The notes under the pieces were generated by a model. That model saw only the letters and a list, made by a program, of their open reading frames with translations, was not told the DNA's origin and did not search any database. A stretch of 64,000 bases of DNA from Sphingobium sp. CCH11-B1 (GTDB taxonomy: Bacteria; Pseudomonadota; Alphaproteobacteria; Sphingomonadales; Sphingomonadaceae), in NCBI RefSeq assembly GCF_001556865.1, contig NZ_LSJY01000202.1, positions 124,001 to 188,000 on the forward strand, given 5' to 3'. Shown piece by piece: positions 15,842-25,000 of this stretch. Position 1 is the first letter of the stretch. The number at the start of each line of letters is the position of its first letter. Both the position numbers and the translations under genes were made by a program.

Positions 15842-17059
15842 ATGCGGATACGCCTTATCGCCCCCCTGCTGATGCTGTCCGCCGCCGCGCCGTCCGCGGC
15901 TCAGCTTGGCATACCCAATGTGGGATCGGTGGTCGGGCAGACGAGAGAGGCGGTGGCACGGCTCGCACCGATCGACACGATCGCCGCGCCGCTGCGCTCC
16001 GTGGCCGACATGGCGCGCGAGCGCCTTTCTCGCGTGCAAGGCTTCCTCCGCGCGAACCGGGCGGTGGCGGAACCCGACGATCGGGGCGAACCGGCCCGGC
16101 GCGGCATCGTCCTGATGCTGGGCGGCGACGCCCAAGCCGTCGACAAGCTCCGCGCCCTCGGCTTCGATTCGCGCGACAGGGAAATATTCGGCAACCTCGA
16201 CCTGTCGGCCGTGGAACTGACGGTGCCGCACGGGATGCGCCTTGCCGACGCCCTCTCTCTCCTGCGCCAGCATGTGCCGGACGCGACGTTCACCGCTGAC
16301 CAGCTCCACTTCCCGGGAGGCAAGGCGGCCAAGCCCGCGCTTGCCCCGCAGGGAAAAAGCGCTGCGGACATTGGCATGGCGGTCGGCGTGATCGACGGCG
16401 GCATCGGCCCGTCGGTTCCCACAAAGGCCAGTCGCGGTTTCGCCGCGGGCGCGCCTGCCGCCAGCAACCATGGCACGGCCATCGCGTCCCTGCTGCGTCA
16501 TGCGGGCGTGCGATCCATCGTCTCCGCCGATGTCTACGGGCGCGATCCAGCGGGCGGCGGCGCGCTTGCCATCGTGCGCGCGCTCGACTGGATGCAAGGC
16601 CAGCGCGTGCCGGTCGTCTCGATCAGCCTTACAGGCCCCAGCAACCCGCTCCTTGCCCGAGCGGTCGCCGCCTGCATTGCCAAGGGCATGGTGATCACCG
16701 CTGCCGTCGGCAATGATGGCCCCGGCGCGCCGCCGGTCTTTCCCGCCTCCTACCCTTCCGTCCTGGCCGTGACCGGCGTGGATGGCCGCAACCGCGTGCT
16801 GATAGAGGCGGGCCGCGCCACTCATCTCGATTATGCGGCGCCCGGCGCCGACATGAAGGCGATGGACGCGCGCGGGCGCTGGGTCTCCGTGCGGGGAACC
16901 TCCTATGCCGCGCCGCTCGTCGCCGCACGGGCTGCCGCCATGAAGGATGCCGGCCGGCCTGTTTCGGCCCTGGATGCCGAAGCGCGCGATCTGGGCGCGA
17001 AAGGCGCCGACCCCGCCTATGGACGCGGCCTTCTCTGCGGCGATTGCAGGCCGCGCTAA
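15842..17059 (+). CDS. Secreted S8 family serine peptidase (subtilase)
   Basis: A 405-residue exported protease. A Sec signal peptide ends near residue 20 (APSAAQ), then a ~160-residue prodomain-like region precedes the catalytic domain. The triad is visible in order: Asp in VIDGG near 183, His in NHGTA near 209 and Ser in GTSYAAP near 353; the oxyanion Asn is in AAVGNDGPG. The domain is shorter than classic subtilisins. The gene is divergent from the sigma/anti-sigma pair and has the matching promoter, so it is a likely target of that sigma factor. It could also feed back on the anti-sigma periplasmic domain, which is inference only. Confidence 0.9.
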   Translation: MRIRLIAPLLMLSAAAPSAAQLGIPNVGSVVGQTREAVARLAPIDTIAAPLRSVADMARERLSRVQGFLRANRAVAEPDDRGEPARRGIVLMLGGDAQAVDKLRALGFDSRDREIFGNLDLSAVELTVPHGMRLADALSLLRQHVPDATFTADQLHFPGGKAAKPALAPQGKSAADIGMAVGVIDGGIGPSVPTKASRGFAAGAPAASNHGTAIASLLRHAGVRSIVSADVYGRDPAGGGALAIVRALDWMQGQRVPVVSISLTGPSNPLLARAVAACIAKGMVITAAVGNDGPGAPPVFPASYPSVLAVTGVDGRNRVLIEAGRATHLDYAAPGADMKAMDARGRWVSVRGTSYAAPLVAARAAAMKDAGRPVSALDAEARDLGAKGADPAYGRGLLCGDCRPR

Positions 17060-17076
17060 AAAAATTCCGCTCCCGT

Positions 17077-17102
17077 GGATGAAACGGAAAAGGGGGGCCG
17101 TT
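17077..17102 (+). promoter_or_regulatory. Predicted ECF promoter for the Gly-rich secreted protein
   Basis: GGATGA (17077-17082), a 16-nt spacer and CGTT (17099-17102). It shares GGATGAAACGG and CCGTT with the sigma promoter at identical spacing. Predicted transcription begins about 50 bases before ATG 17160. Confidence 0.6.
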
Positions 17103-17159
17103 TGCAGGAAAGAGGGCACGCCGCAGATCGTGCTCCCGGTAAACGGAAAGGAATAGGCC

Positions 17160-18068
17160 ATGAACAAGATTCTCATCGTAACCGGCGCCCTGATCCTGGC
17201 CGCCACCACGCCTGCGTCCGCGCAGCTTCTGGGCGGCGGCGGCGGGCTTGGGGGTAGATTGGCCGGCGGATTGGCCGGAGGCTTGGGTGGAGGCCTGAGC
17301 GGCGTCGGCGGCAACCTGGGCGGCCCGCTCGGCGGTACCATCGGCGATGTGCGCGGGCGGACGGAAGGCGCCGGCGCCGGCACGGCGCGCACGTCCGGCA
17401 GCACGCGGGTCGACCGGCGTCGCGGGTCGGTCGCGGCGGATCGATCGGTCGATGGCGGCGTCACCGGCGCCGTCAACCAGACGCTGAACGGACCCGCCGG
17501 CGAAGCGACCGGATCGGCATCGGGCAATGCATCGGGCAGCGCCAATGTGTCCGGCAACGCGCAGCTTGTGGGCACCGACGCCGTTCGCGACGCTGCGTCC
17601 TCGGCCCGCTCGACCGTCGGCTCGACGGCCAGCGGCGTGCGGTCAACGGCCGCCGACACGGTCGGCAATGTGCGCAACGGCGCAGGCGGCATGGCCGGCA
17701 GCGCGGCGGGGTCGGCAAGCGGCAGCGGCGCTGCCAGCCTGGGCGCGGCCAGCGATCAGCTTGCCCTCGCCAACAGCGCGGCGGCCAATGGCGCGGGCGC
17801 CTTCGCCGTGCAGCCGGGCATGGAGATCCAGTCGGCCAGCGGCCAGACCATCGGCCGCGTGCGTCAGGTCGTTGCCGACAGCCAGGGCCGCGTCCAGTCC
17901 GTGGTTGCCGACGTCAGGAACCGCACGGCCAGCTTGCCCGCCGCGAACTTCTCGGGTCAGGGCAGCGCGCTCGTCTCGGCCATGTCGCAGGGTGAAATCC
18001 GCAAGGTCGCGCAGGAGCAGGCGAAAGCCGGGGACAGCGACAGCGCCAAAGAGGCGAACCCGAGCTGA
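17160..18068 (+). CDS. Gly/Ala/Ser-rich secreted protein with C-terminal PRC-barrel-like segment
   Basis: A 302-residue protein with a Sec signal peptide (cut after ASAQ near 22), then a long low-complexity region of Gly-rich repeats (GGGLGG, AGGLGGGL) and Ser/Ala/Gly-rich stretches. From about 215 the sequence GMEIQSASGQTIGRVRQV resembles a PRC-barrel strand pattern. AAGGAA precedes the ATG. It lies 100 bases after the subtilase and has its own copy of the ECF promoter. It may be a structural or surface component of the envelope response. No enzyme motif is seen. Confidence 0.75.
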   Translation: MNKILIVTGALILAATTPASAQLLGGGGGLGGRLAGGLAGGLGGGLSGVGGNLGGPLGGTIGDVRGRTEGAGAGTARTSGSTRVDRRRGSVAADRSVDGGVTGAVNQTLNGPAGEATGSASGNASGSANVSGNAQLVGTDAVRDAASSARSTVGSTASGVRSTAADTVGNVRNGAGGMAGSAAGSASGSGAASLGAASDQLALANSAAANGAGAFAVQPGMEIQSASGQTIGRVRQVVADSQGRVQSVVADVRNRTASLPAANFSGQGSALVSAMSQGEIRKVAQEQAKAGDSDSAKEANPS

Positions 18069-18075
18069 AACATCA

Positions 18076-18102
18076 CCCGCCGGGCGCACTCCGCCCGGCG
18101 GG
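18076..18102. terminator. Bidirectional hairpin between convergent genes
   Basis: An 11-bp perfect stem (CCCGCCGGGCG at 18076-18086 with CGCCCGGCGGG at 18092-18102) and a 5-nt loop lies between two facing stop codons. There is no T-run on either side, so termination efficiency is uncertain. Confidence 0.55.
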
Positions 18103-18122
18103 CACGACCGCCGTGGGAAGGA

Positions 18123-18758
18123 TCAATCCCGGACGAAGGTCAGTGTCGAAATATGGTAGATGGTCGCGACCTTCGCCTTGCCGAGCGACAGGTCGCCTTT
18201 CTGCTCATGGGAGGCGGAAAGAATATAGCGTCCCTTTTCCTTGGTCGGCACGGTCACGCGCCCTTGCCCGTCGGTCGCCATCACCTTCGACCATTTGTCC
18301 GGCGACACGATGGTCAGCTTCGCACCGGGCAGCGGCTTGCCGTCGCGCAGCAGGACGAAGCTGTCGGCATCGGGCGCGACAGGCACGATTTCCATTGGCA
18401 ACGCCGCCCGCGTCTCGCTCCGCCCGGCGCGCGCATAGTAAATGACGCCTTCCTTCTTGCCTTCTTCCCCCCAGGGATCGAACACGGTGTCGTCGATCAC
18501 GCGGACATCGCCTGGGGGCACGGCGACCTCGATATAGCCAGCCTTGCGAAGCTGCGGCGCTTGCGCGGCGGGCACGAGGCGCGGCGCCTTCAGCTTGGCG
18601 AATTCGGGATCGCCCCCCTCCGGCATCGCTTCGGCCGGCTCGCCCAGGTAAATGCGCGCGGGGCCGGATGCGTCCCGTTCGACCCATATTTCATGGGCCT
18701 GTGCGACGGGCGCGAAGGCCAGGATGGCGAACGCGGCGGCAAGTGCTGATCTGGTCAT
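18123..18758 (-). CDS. DUF4198 domain-containing periplasmic protein
   Basis: A 211-residue exported protein: signal peptide ending in AQA, then HEIWVERD, the His-led start of mature DUF4198 proteins, and a C-terminal Ig-like domain (PLPGAKLTIVSPDKW, TDGQGRVTVPTKEKGRYIL). The family resembles NikM-type periplasmic parts of metal uptake systems. It begins 12 bases after the stop of the siderophore receptor on the same strand, so both are probably one iron-regulated unit. Direct function is unproven. Confidence 0.85.
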   Translation of the reverse strand: MTRSALAAAFAILAFAPVAQAHEIWVERDASGPARIYLGEPAEAMPEGGDPEFAKLKAPRLVPAAQAPQLRKAGYIEVAVPPGDVRVIDDTVFDPWGEEGKKEGVIYYARAGRSETRAALPMEIVPVAPDADSFVLLRDGKPLPGAKLTIVSPDKWSKVMATDGQGRVTVPTKEKGRYILSASHEQKGDLSLGKAKVATIYHISTLTFVRD

Positions 18759-18770
18759 GCTGATGTCCCT

Positions 18771-20843
18771 TCAGAAACGATAGCCGATGGTGCCCATGAC
18801 GTTGCGGGGCGCGCCCATGAAGCAATCGCCGCGCGCCAGGCAGGACGCATAATATCTGTTGTTGAGCAGGTTCGTCGCGTTGATGGACAGGCGCCAGTTC
18901 TGCCAGTCGATCTCCGCCAGCGCGTCGACCGTGGTCCGCGACGGCGTGACGATGGACCAGATGGAACTGGTCGATATGCTCTTGCCGGTATAGACCACGC
19001 CCGCCCCCAGGCGCAGCCGGGCGTCACCCGCGACGCCGAACGTCTTGGTGGTCCATGCGGACGCTATGTGGCGCGGCATATAGTCGAGGTCGGTGTTCAC
19101 TTCCGACTTGAGCTTGTTGTAGCCATAGTTCAGCAGCAGCTCGAAATTGCCCGGAAGGGTGTGGCTCGCTTCGAGTTCGATGCCCTTGGTCGTCAGTTCG
19201 CCGGACTGCGTCGTCGCGCCGCTGGCGAGATAGAGGACGCGGTTCCGTTCCTTGATGTGGAAGGCGGTGACGGTGACGAGCGTGTTCGGCTCCGGCTGCC
19301 ACTTGACGCCGGCCTCGAACTGCTTGCCGGTTTGCGGCCTGTACGGGTCGCCCATCGTGCCGTCGCCATTCTCGATCGAACCAGCGACCGGCAGGAAGCT
19401 TTCGGTATAGTTGAAGAAAGGCGAAATGCCCCAGCCCAGATCGCCGATGATGCCTGCGCGGAAGGTCGTCGCATGGTCGGTGCTGCCCGCGGACGATGTC
19501 ACCCGGTCGCGACGGACGCCCAGGACGACGGACACGCGGTCGTAAAAGCGGATCTGATCCTGCACATAGGCGCCCAGCTGCTTCTGGCTGACATAGGCGT
19601 AGGGGCCCGTGGGATAATAGGTCCGCAGCGCATCCCGATCGATGTCGTAAAGGTCGACGACCTCATAGCCATACTCATAGCGCTTGCCGACCTTGTTCCA
19701 GCTATAGTCCACGCCGACGAGCAGCCGGTGTTCGATATTGGCGCCGGTGTTGAAGGTGAACTGAAGATTGTTGTCGGTCGAAAAGACATTCATCTTCGCG
19801 TCGCTTGCTTCGGCATAGAGGCCGATGGTGCGGCCGTCGGCGTCGAAGGGATTTTGCGGGTTCGAATAGCTGTTCGCATAATGGGTGAAATATTGAAGGT
19901 CGCTGTCGATATAGCGGGCCTTGAGGCTCAGCCTGATGCTGTCCGAGAAGCTGTGCGTGATGGAGCCGCCTCCCTGCAGCGAGCGGCCATTATAGCGGTC
20001 CCAGCCCGGCTTGCCGACGAACGCATATTGCCCCAGCCGGCCGGACGGATTGGCGTTGTTGGGAAGGAAGGTTCCCACGATCGGCAGGAACTGCGATGTC
20101 GATCCGGTGTCGTCCTCCTGGTAGAGGCCGGTCAGGACGATTTCCGTGGCGGGCGTCGGCTGCCAGCGGATCGACGGCGCGAACATCACCCGGTCGTCGG
20201 GCACATGATCCGCATAGGTATCGGCGTCCCGAACGCGCGCGACGCCGCGCACCGCCAGCGTGTCGGTCAGCGCCAGGTTGACGTCGCCCAGCGCCTCCTT
20301 GCGGTCGAAACTGCCATAGACAAGGTTGATCTCCCCGCCCGTCCTGAATTCCGGCGTCTTGGAAACCAGGTTCACCAGGCCGCCGATCGATCCCTGGCCA
20401 AAGAGCACCGAGGCCGGCCCCCGGACGATCTCGACGCGGGAGAAATTATAGGGGTCGGACGTGATGCTGGCATAATAGCTGAAGATGTCGCGCATGCCGT
20501 CCCGGAACTGGAGCGCATCGATGCCGCGAACGTTGAAGCCGTCGACGCGGGTGTCCCGGCCATAGGGATTAGCAAGGACGCCGGCCGCATATTTGACCGT
20601 ATCGCTGATACTGATCGCCCCCTGGGAGAGATACTGGTCGGCGGTGATGACCTTGATCGGTTGCGGCAACTGGATGAGGGGCGTGTCGGTCTTGGTGCCC
20701 GTGCTGGCGGCCGTGACGACGATGGCGGCGGGGGCGTCGTCCGCCAGGTCCGCCGCCTGCGGGCGTTGATCCTGCGCCTGCGCCAGAGGACTCGACAGCG
20801 CGAACAGAGCTGCGCCACAACGCGTCACGGATTTCAAAGTCAT
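18771..20843 (-). CDS. TonB-dependent siderophore receptor
   Basis: A 690-residue outer-membrane receptor. After the signal peptide, the TonB-box region (ADDAPAAIVVTA) and the plug domain (RVEIVRGPASVLFGQGSIGGLVNLVSK) match ferrichrome/ferric-siderophore receptors of the FhuA/FpvA class. The 22-strand barrel ends in NVMGTIGYRF with a terminal Phe. AGGGGCC lies before ATG 20843. A Fur-box-like sequence is 40 bases upstream. The receptor precedes the DUF4198 gene. Ligand is unknown. Confidence 0.93.
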   Translation of the reverse strand: MTLKSVTRCGAALFALSSPLAQAQDQRPQAADLADDAPAAIVVTAASTGTKTDTPLIQLPQPIKVITADQYLSQGAISISDTVKYAAGVLANPYGRDTRVDGFNVRGIDALQFRDGMRDIFSYYASITSDPYNFSRVEIVRGPASVLFGQGSIGGLVNLVSKTPEFRTGGEINLVYGSFDRKEALGDVNLALTDTLAVRGVARVRDADTYADHVPDDRVMFAPSIRWQPTPATEIVLTGLYQEDDTGSTSQFLPIVGTFLPNNANPSGRLGQYAFVGKPGWDRYNGRSLQGGGSITHSFSDSIRLSLKARYIDSDLQYFTHYANSYSNPQNPFDADGRTIGLYAEASDAKMNVFSTDNNLQFTFNTGANIEHRLLVGVDYSWNKVGKRYEYGYEVVDLYDIDRDALRTYYPTGPYAYVSQKQLGAYVQDQIRFYDRVSVVLGVRRDRVTSSAGSTDHATTFRAGIIGDLGWGISPFFNYTESFLPVAGSIENGDGTMGDPYRPQTGKQFEAGVKWQPEPNTLVTVTAFHIKERNRVLYLASGATTQSGELTTKGIELEASHTLPGNFELLLNYGYNKLKSEVNTDLDYMPRHIASAWTTKTFGVAGDARLRLGAGVVYTGKSISTSSIWSIVTPSRTTVDALAEIDWQNWRLSINATNLLNNRYYASCLARGDCFMGAPRNVMGTIGYRF

Positions 20844-20881
20844 AAAGGCCCCTCATGCCGAATCAAGTGCGGCGGGCCTAC

Positions 20882-20900
20882 ATGATAATGATACCAATTC
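20882..20900 (-). promoter_or_regulatory. Putative Fur box
   Basis: ATGATAATGATACCAATTC resembles the GATAATGATAATCATTATC consensus and lies just upstream of the siderophore receptor start at 20843. It is the most AT-rich stretch of this promoter. Iron repression is expected. Confidence 0.6.
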
Positions 20901-21024
20901 GCAATATCTTATAAGCCGCCTTTTTCCCGGCCCCATGCTGGCGCGGCGTGAGGACCAACCCCATATCCGCGGCCCCATCTTTTCGCCTTTGCTTCATGAC
21001 AAGGCGCCCCTCCAGATCAGGATA

Positions 21025-21883
21025 ATGGATATGAGTGACACCGTCGCGATATTGGGATTGGGCATCATGGGCGCTGGCATGGCGCACCAGCTTTTGAAGG
21101 CGGGACATGACGTCGCCGTCTGGAACCGCAGCCCCGCAAGGGCGGCCCCTCTGGTCGATGCGGGCGCGCGGCAGGCGGACAGCCCCGCCGACGCCGCCAC
21201 CGGCGCATCGGTCGTCCTTGCCATGGTGTCCGACAATGACGCGTCCCGCGCCGCCTGGCTCGGGCCCCGGGGCGCACTCGCTGGGATGCAGCCCGGCGCG
21301 GTCGCGATCGACTGCAGCACGCTCGATCCAGACTGGATCGATGCGCTTGCGGCGGACATGAAGGCGGCGGGCGTCCATTTCGTCGAAGCCCCCGTGACCG
21401 ACAGCAAGCTACAGGCCGAAAGCGGCACGCTGCGCTTCGGAAAGCCTCGCGCTCGCCCGTCCGATCCTTGATGTCCTGGGAAGCGGCGTCATCCATCTGG
21501 GGCCGGCGGGCAGCGGCGCAGTGATGAAGCTCGCCAACAATTATATGGCGGGCGTGCAGGTTGCGTCCTTCGCCGAAGCGCTTGCGCTGGTGGAAGCCAG
21601 GGGCCTTGACCCCAAACAGGTCGCGGATGTCCTGCGCAACGGCGCGCCGGGCAGCCCGATGGTCGGCTTGATGGCCGACCGGATGCTGGCCAGAAATTAC
21701 GATCCCAACTTCTTCATTCCGCTGATGGCCAAGGATCTAGGCTATGCGAACGCACTGCTCGCCTCGGTCGGCATCGATTCCGCTCTTGCCGCCGCCGCCC
21801 GCGCCCGCTTCCTTGGGGCCGAAGCGGCGGGCCTCGGAGACAAGGACATTGCGGCGGTCGTGGAAACCCTCCGCAAGGTCTGA
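21025..21883 (+). pseudogene. Frameshifted NAD(P)-dependent beta-hydroxyacid dehydrogenase (3-hydroxyisobutyrate dehydrogenase type)
   Basis: The first part, from ATG 21025, encodes a Rossmann domain (AILGLGIMGAGMA) and the PVTDSKLQAESGTL segment of the beta-hydroxyacid dehydrogenase family. The frame then ends at 21471. The missing C-terminal half continues in the next frame from about 21451 (ESLALARPILDVLGSG) through KLANNYM, which carries the catalytic Lys, to 21883. Compared with the family, the LVGGD-like residues between LRF and ESLA are absent, so a deletion of about 14 bases at ~21448-21452 both removed a conserved loop and shifted the frame. Both halves are otherwise well preserved, so the lesion looks recent. 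A sequencing error is less likely because residues are missing. Confidence 0.8.
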
Positions 21884-21936
21884 CGCGCCATCCCGTACCC
21901 GTCCGTTATTTTGCGGTCAGCTGAACGTCCGGGTCA

Positions 21937-21965
21937 TTGAAGGTTCATCCCGATTGCCCCATATA
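21937..21965 (+). promoter_or_regulatory. Candidate sigma-70-type promoter of an intergenic sRNA
   Basis: TTGAAG (21937-21942), a 17-nt spacer and CATATA (21960-21965). Transcription would start near 21971, at the base of the first hairpin. Confidence 0.45.
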
Positions 21966-21970
21966 GGTCT

Positions 21971-22047
21971 TGTCACTCTCCCCCCTTTGGAGTGACACCT
22001 CCCTGAACCTGGCCCCGCCGTGAGATTACTCCGGCGGGGTTCTCTTT
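21971..22047 (+). ncRNA. Candidate trans-acting small RNA (suhB/mmgR, alpha-r8-like architecture)
   Basis: About 77 nt with two hairpins. Stem 1 is perfect (TGTCACTC with GAGTGACA) and has a C-rich loop TCCCCCCTTTG. A linker contains CCTCCCTGAACC, an anti-Shine-Dalgarno-like motif. Stem 2 is a perfect 8-bp terminator stem (CCCCGCCG with CGGCGGGG) with the tail TTCTCTTT. Size, C-rich unpaired motifs and terminator match what I recall of the alphaproteobacterial suhB/mmgR sRNA family. An alternative is that this is simply a decorated terminator for the pseudogene, but stem 1 and the promoter argue for an independent RNA. Confidence 0.55.
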
Positions 22048-22048
22048 G

Positions 22049-25000
22049 TCAGCGGCCCCGACCCGTCACCGCATAGAGGCCGTGGTGAGACAGCACATAG
22101 AGCGTGCGCTTGTCCTCGCCCCCGAACAGCAGTTGCAGCGGCCTTTCCGGCACGTCGATCCGCCCGATCTCCTTGCCATCGGGGGCGTAGACGAAGACTT
22201 GGCCGTTGGCGACATAGACGCGGCCCTGCCCGTCCACCGCCACGCCTTCACCGCCCCGTTCGGCAAAGACCTTAAGGTCGGTGATCGCGCCGCCGGCGCC
22301 GACCACGCCGCTATAGGTGCGGTTCTCCGACCCATTGGTAAGGTACACGCGCTCGCCCGGCTTCCCCTGGATGAAGCCGTAGGTGTCGAGCGCGTCGGAA
22401 AAGCGCAGCCCGCGATGGTCCGCCGGTCCCTGCGCGAAGGTGCGATAGGCTGGCAAGGCGACGCTGCCGTCGGGCGAGACATATTCATGGACCTTCGCCT
22501 TGCCCATGTCGCGCGCGAACATCTCGGCCAGCGTGGTGAACTCGTAGGTCTTTGGGTCGATCTGATCCTTGAACTCGCCATTGTTCCACCAGTTGACCGG
22601 CAGCACGGTCGCTGCACCGGGCTTCGCCGCGACGGGGGTCGGCGCGATGACGCTGATCTGGCTGTCGGGCGCGTCGGGCCTCACGCTATAGACGGTGCCG
22701 TTGCGGCCATAGGAGGACAGGACCAGAAGGTCGCCCGACCGGTCGACCGTCAGGTTGACCGGGTCCAGCGTCGCGTCGCGCACCATCTCCAGCTTGCCCG
22801 CGTCCGACCAGCGCCAGATGCGTTGGAAGAAACGATCGACGAAGTAGAGCCTTCCCTGCGCGTCGACCGCGCCGCCGCCCGCCGCATAGAAGCCGTCTGC
22901 CAGCATCTCGACCTTGCCGCCCTGGAAGGTCGACGGGCTGATCGCATCCGGCTTTGCCGGAATGTCGAGCACGGCAAATTCGCGTTCGCGCGTATCGATG
23001 CCGTGAGTCACGTCGCGGATGCTGTTTTCGAACGGAAATTTGGTGAGCCGCAGGAATGTGGCGCAGCCATTCTCGTCGCAGGTGCCAAGGCCGCTTTCGC
23101 CGTTCACATGGACGTTGCGGAACCGGATGTCCTGCGAATTATAGATGGTGACCGCCGCCGGCGCGGGCTTGCGCGTGCGGGTGACGCGATAACCGTGGAA
23201 ATTGGCGACCAGGATGTTGCGCGAATTGCGGATTTCCAGCGCGACCGCATCGCCGCTCTCGCCCGCTTCGCCTTCGGTCTGCGGGGCCAGTATCTCCCAG
23301 TTGGCGACGCGGTTCAGCGCGAATTCCGACCGCACATGATGTTCGACCGACGCCTGGATGATGCGCCCCGGCGTCTGGGTATCGGACACATAGATGCCCG
23401 GATGGCCGAACGTGCTGGGGCTCCAGACATTGGCGAAGGTGCCGCCGCCGCCCTCTGTGACCCACAGGCTCGCATATTGCCCCGCCCAGCGCCGCGCTGC
23501 GTCGGGATCGCCGGTGGCGTTGTTGTTATAGGGCACCACGCGGGTGCCGTCGAACCGGTCGGTCCCATGGCCGCCCTGGAACTTGACGTCATTGACCATC
23601 GAGTTCGCGCCGGCCTTCCACAGCAAGGCGGTCGCGCGCGGATTGGCGCCGTTGGTGTCGAGGCCCAGCCCCATGACGATGGCGTCGCCGCCCGACGCGC
23701 TCTCCACCAGCGCCTTGGGCGCGCCGATGCCCTGATATGCCGCGGTGCCGTCCGGCAGCACGATCTGGGTCAGGCTGGGGTGCAGGCCGACCAGCACGCT
23801 GTCCGGCCGCAGCTTCAGCGTTTCGCTTACCCGGTAGAAGCCGGCGGGCAGGTAGACGACGCGATGGCTGTCGATCGCCTTCTGGATCGCGGCGGTGTCG
23901 TCGGTTCTGTCGTCGCCCTTCGCGCCGAGCGTGCGCACGCTGACCCAGTCCGCCACGGGCGGCAGCGCGCGGATCGCCGGTGCGGATGGCGCGGGCAATG
24001 CCCCGATGGCGGCTGCCTGCATGTCGGTCTTATACGCTCCCATCCGGCCGACGCCGGGCAGGGTCAGGCCATGGGTGAAGGACGTGACCTTGTAGGCCGC
24101 CCCCTTGCCGGCGACCGTCCGGCCGCTGTCCCGGAACCGGGCGAAGGTCGGCGTGCCGGAGGCCACGACATTCTGGAAACCGACCTGCGTATAGACATTC
24201 TTCTCGTTCGAGATGACGACGCCCGCTTGTCGCACATTCTCGAAGCGCAGATCCTGTCCCCACAGCCAGTCGCCATAGCCGCGGTCGATCTCGATCCCCA
24301 CCGGCACGTTCTTGAAGGCGACGTTGACCATCGTCAGCCCCGCCTCATGTTCGCGGATGGCGGCGTCGCGCTGCCCCTCGAATGTCGCATCGACCAGGGC
24401 GAAACCCCAGGCCGGAGACGGTTTTTCGGCCAGAATGCCGTATCGCCCGCCCTTGAAATGCAGATCCTCCGCTTCGTTGGCGACATGGTACAGCCCGGCG
24501 AGCGCGGTCCCGAGGTCGAAATCGACATGGGATACGAAGCTGTGCTGGGCGCTGTGGAAGCGGATGGCGGTGGCGGCCGGGTTGCCGTCCAGGATGCGGA
24601 AATCGATATTGCCCAGCGCCGAATAGAAGGTGCCGGGATTGGCGTCGGCAACCGTTTTGTCGAACGGCACGCTGCCCGCGGGCGGGAAGGCGGCGGGCGG
24701 CGTGTCCTTGTCCGTCTGGCGCTTGGCCCCGGTGAACATCAGCATGTGGGCGACGCCCTTCTGGAAACCGGGCGTGTTCCGGCCCAGCAGGATCACCGGC
24801 CGCTGCGCGCCGACGCCGAAGATGCGAACTCCCGGCCACAGGAAGAGGGTGCGACTGATGCGGTAGGTGCCCTGCGGCAGGAACACGATGCCGCCGCCGC
24901 CCTTCGCCGCCGCCCGGTCGATCGCCTGCTGGATCGCGGCGCTGTCGTCGGCCCGGCCGTCGCCCACGCCCTTGACGGTGATCGCGCGCGGCTCGTCCGG

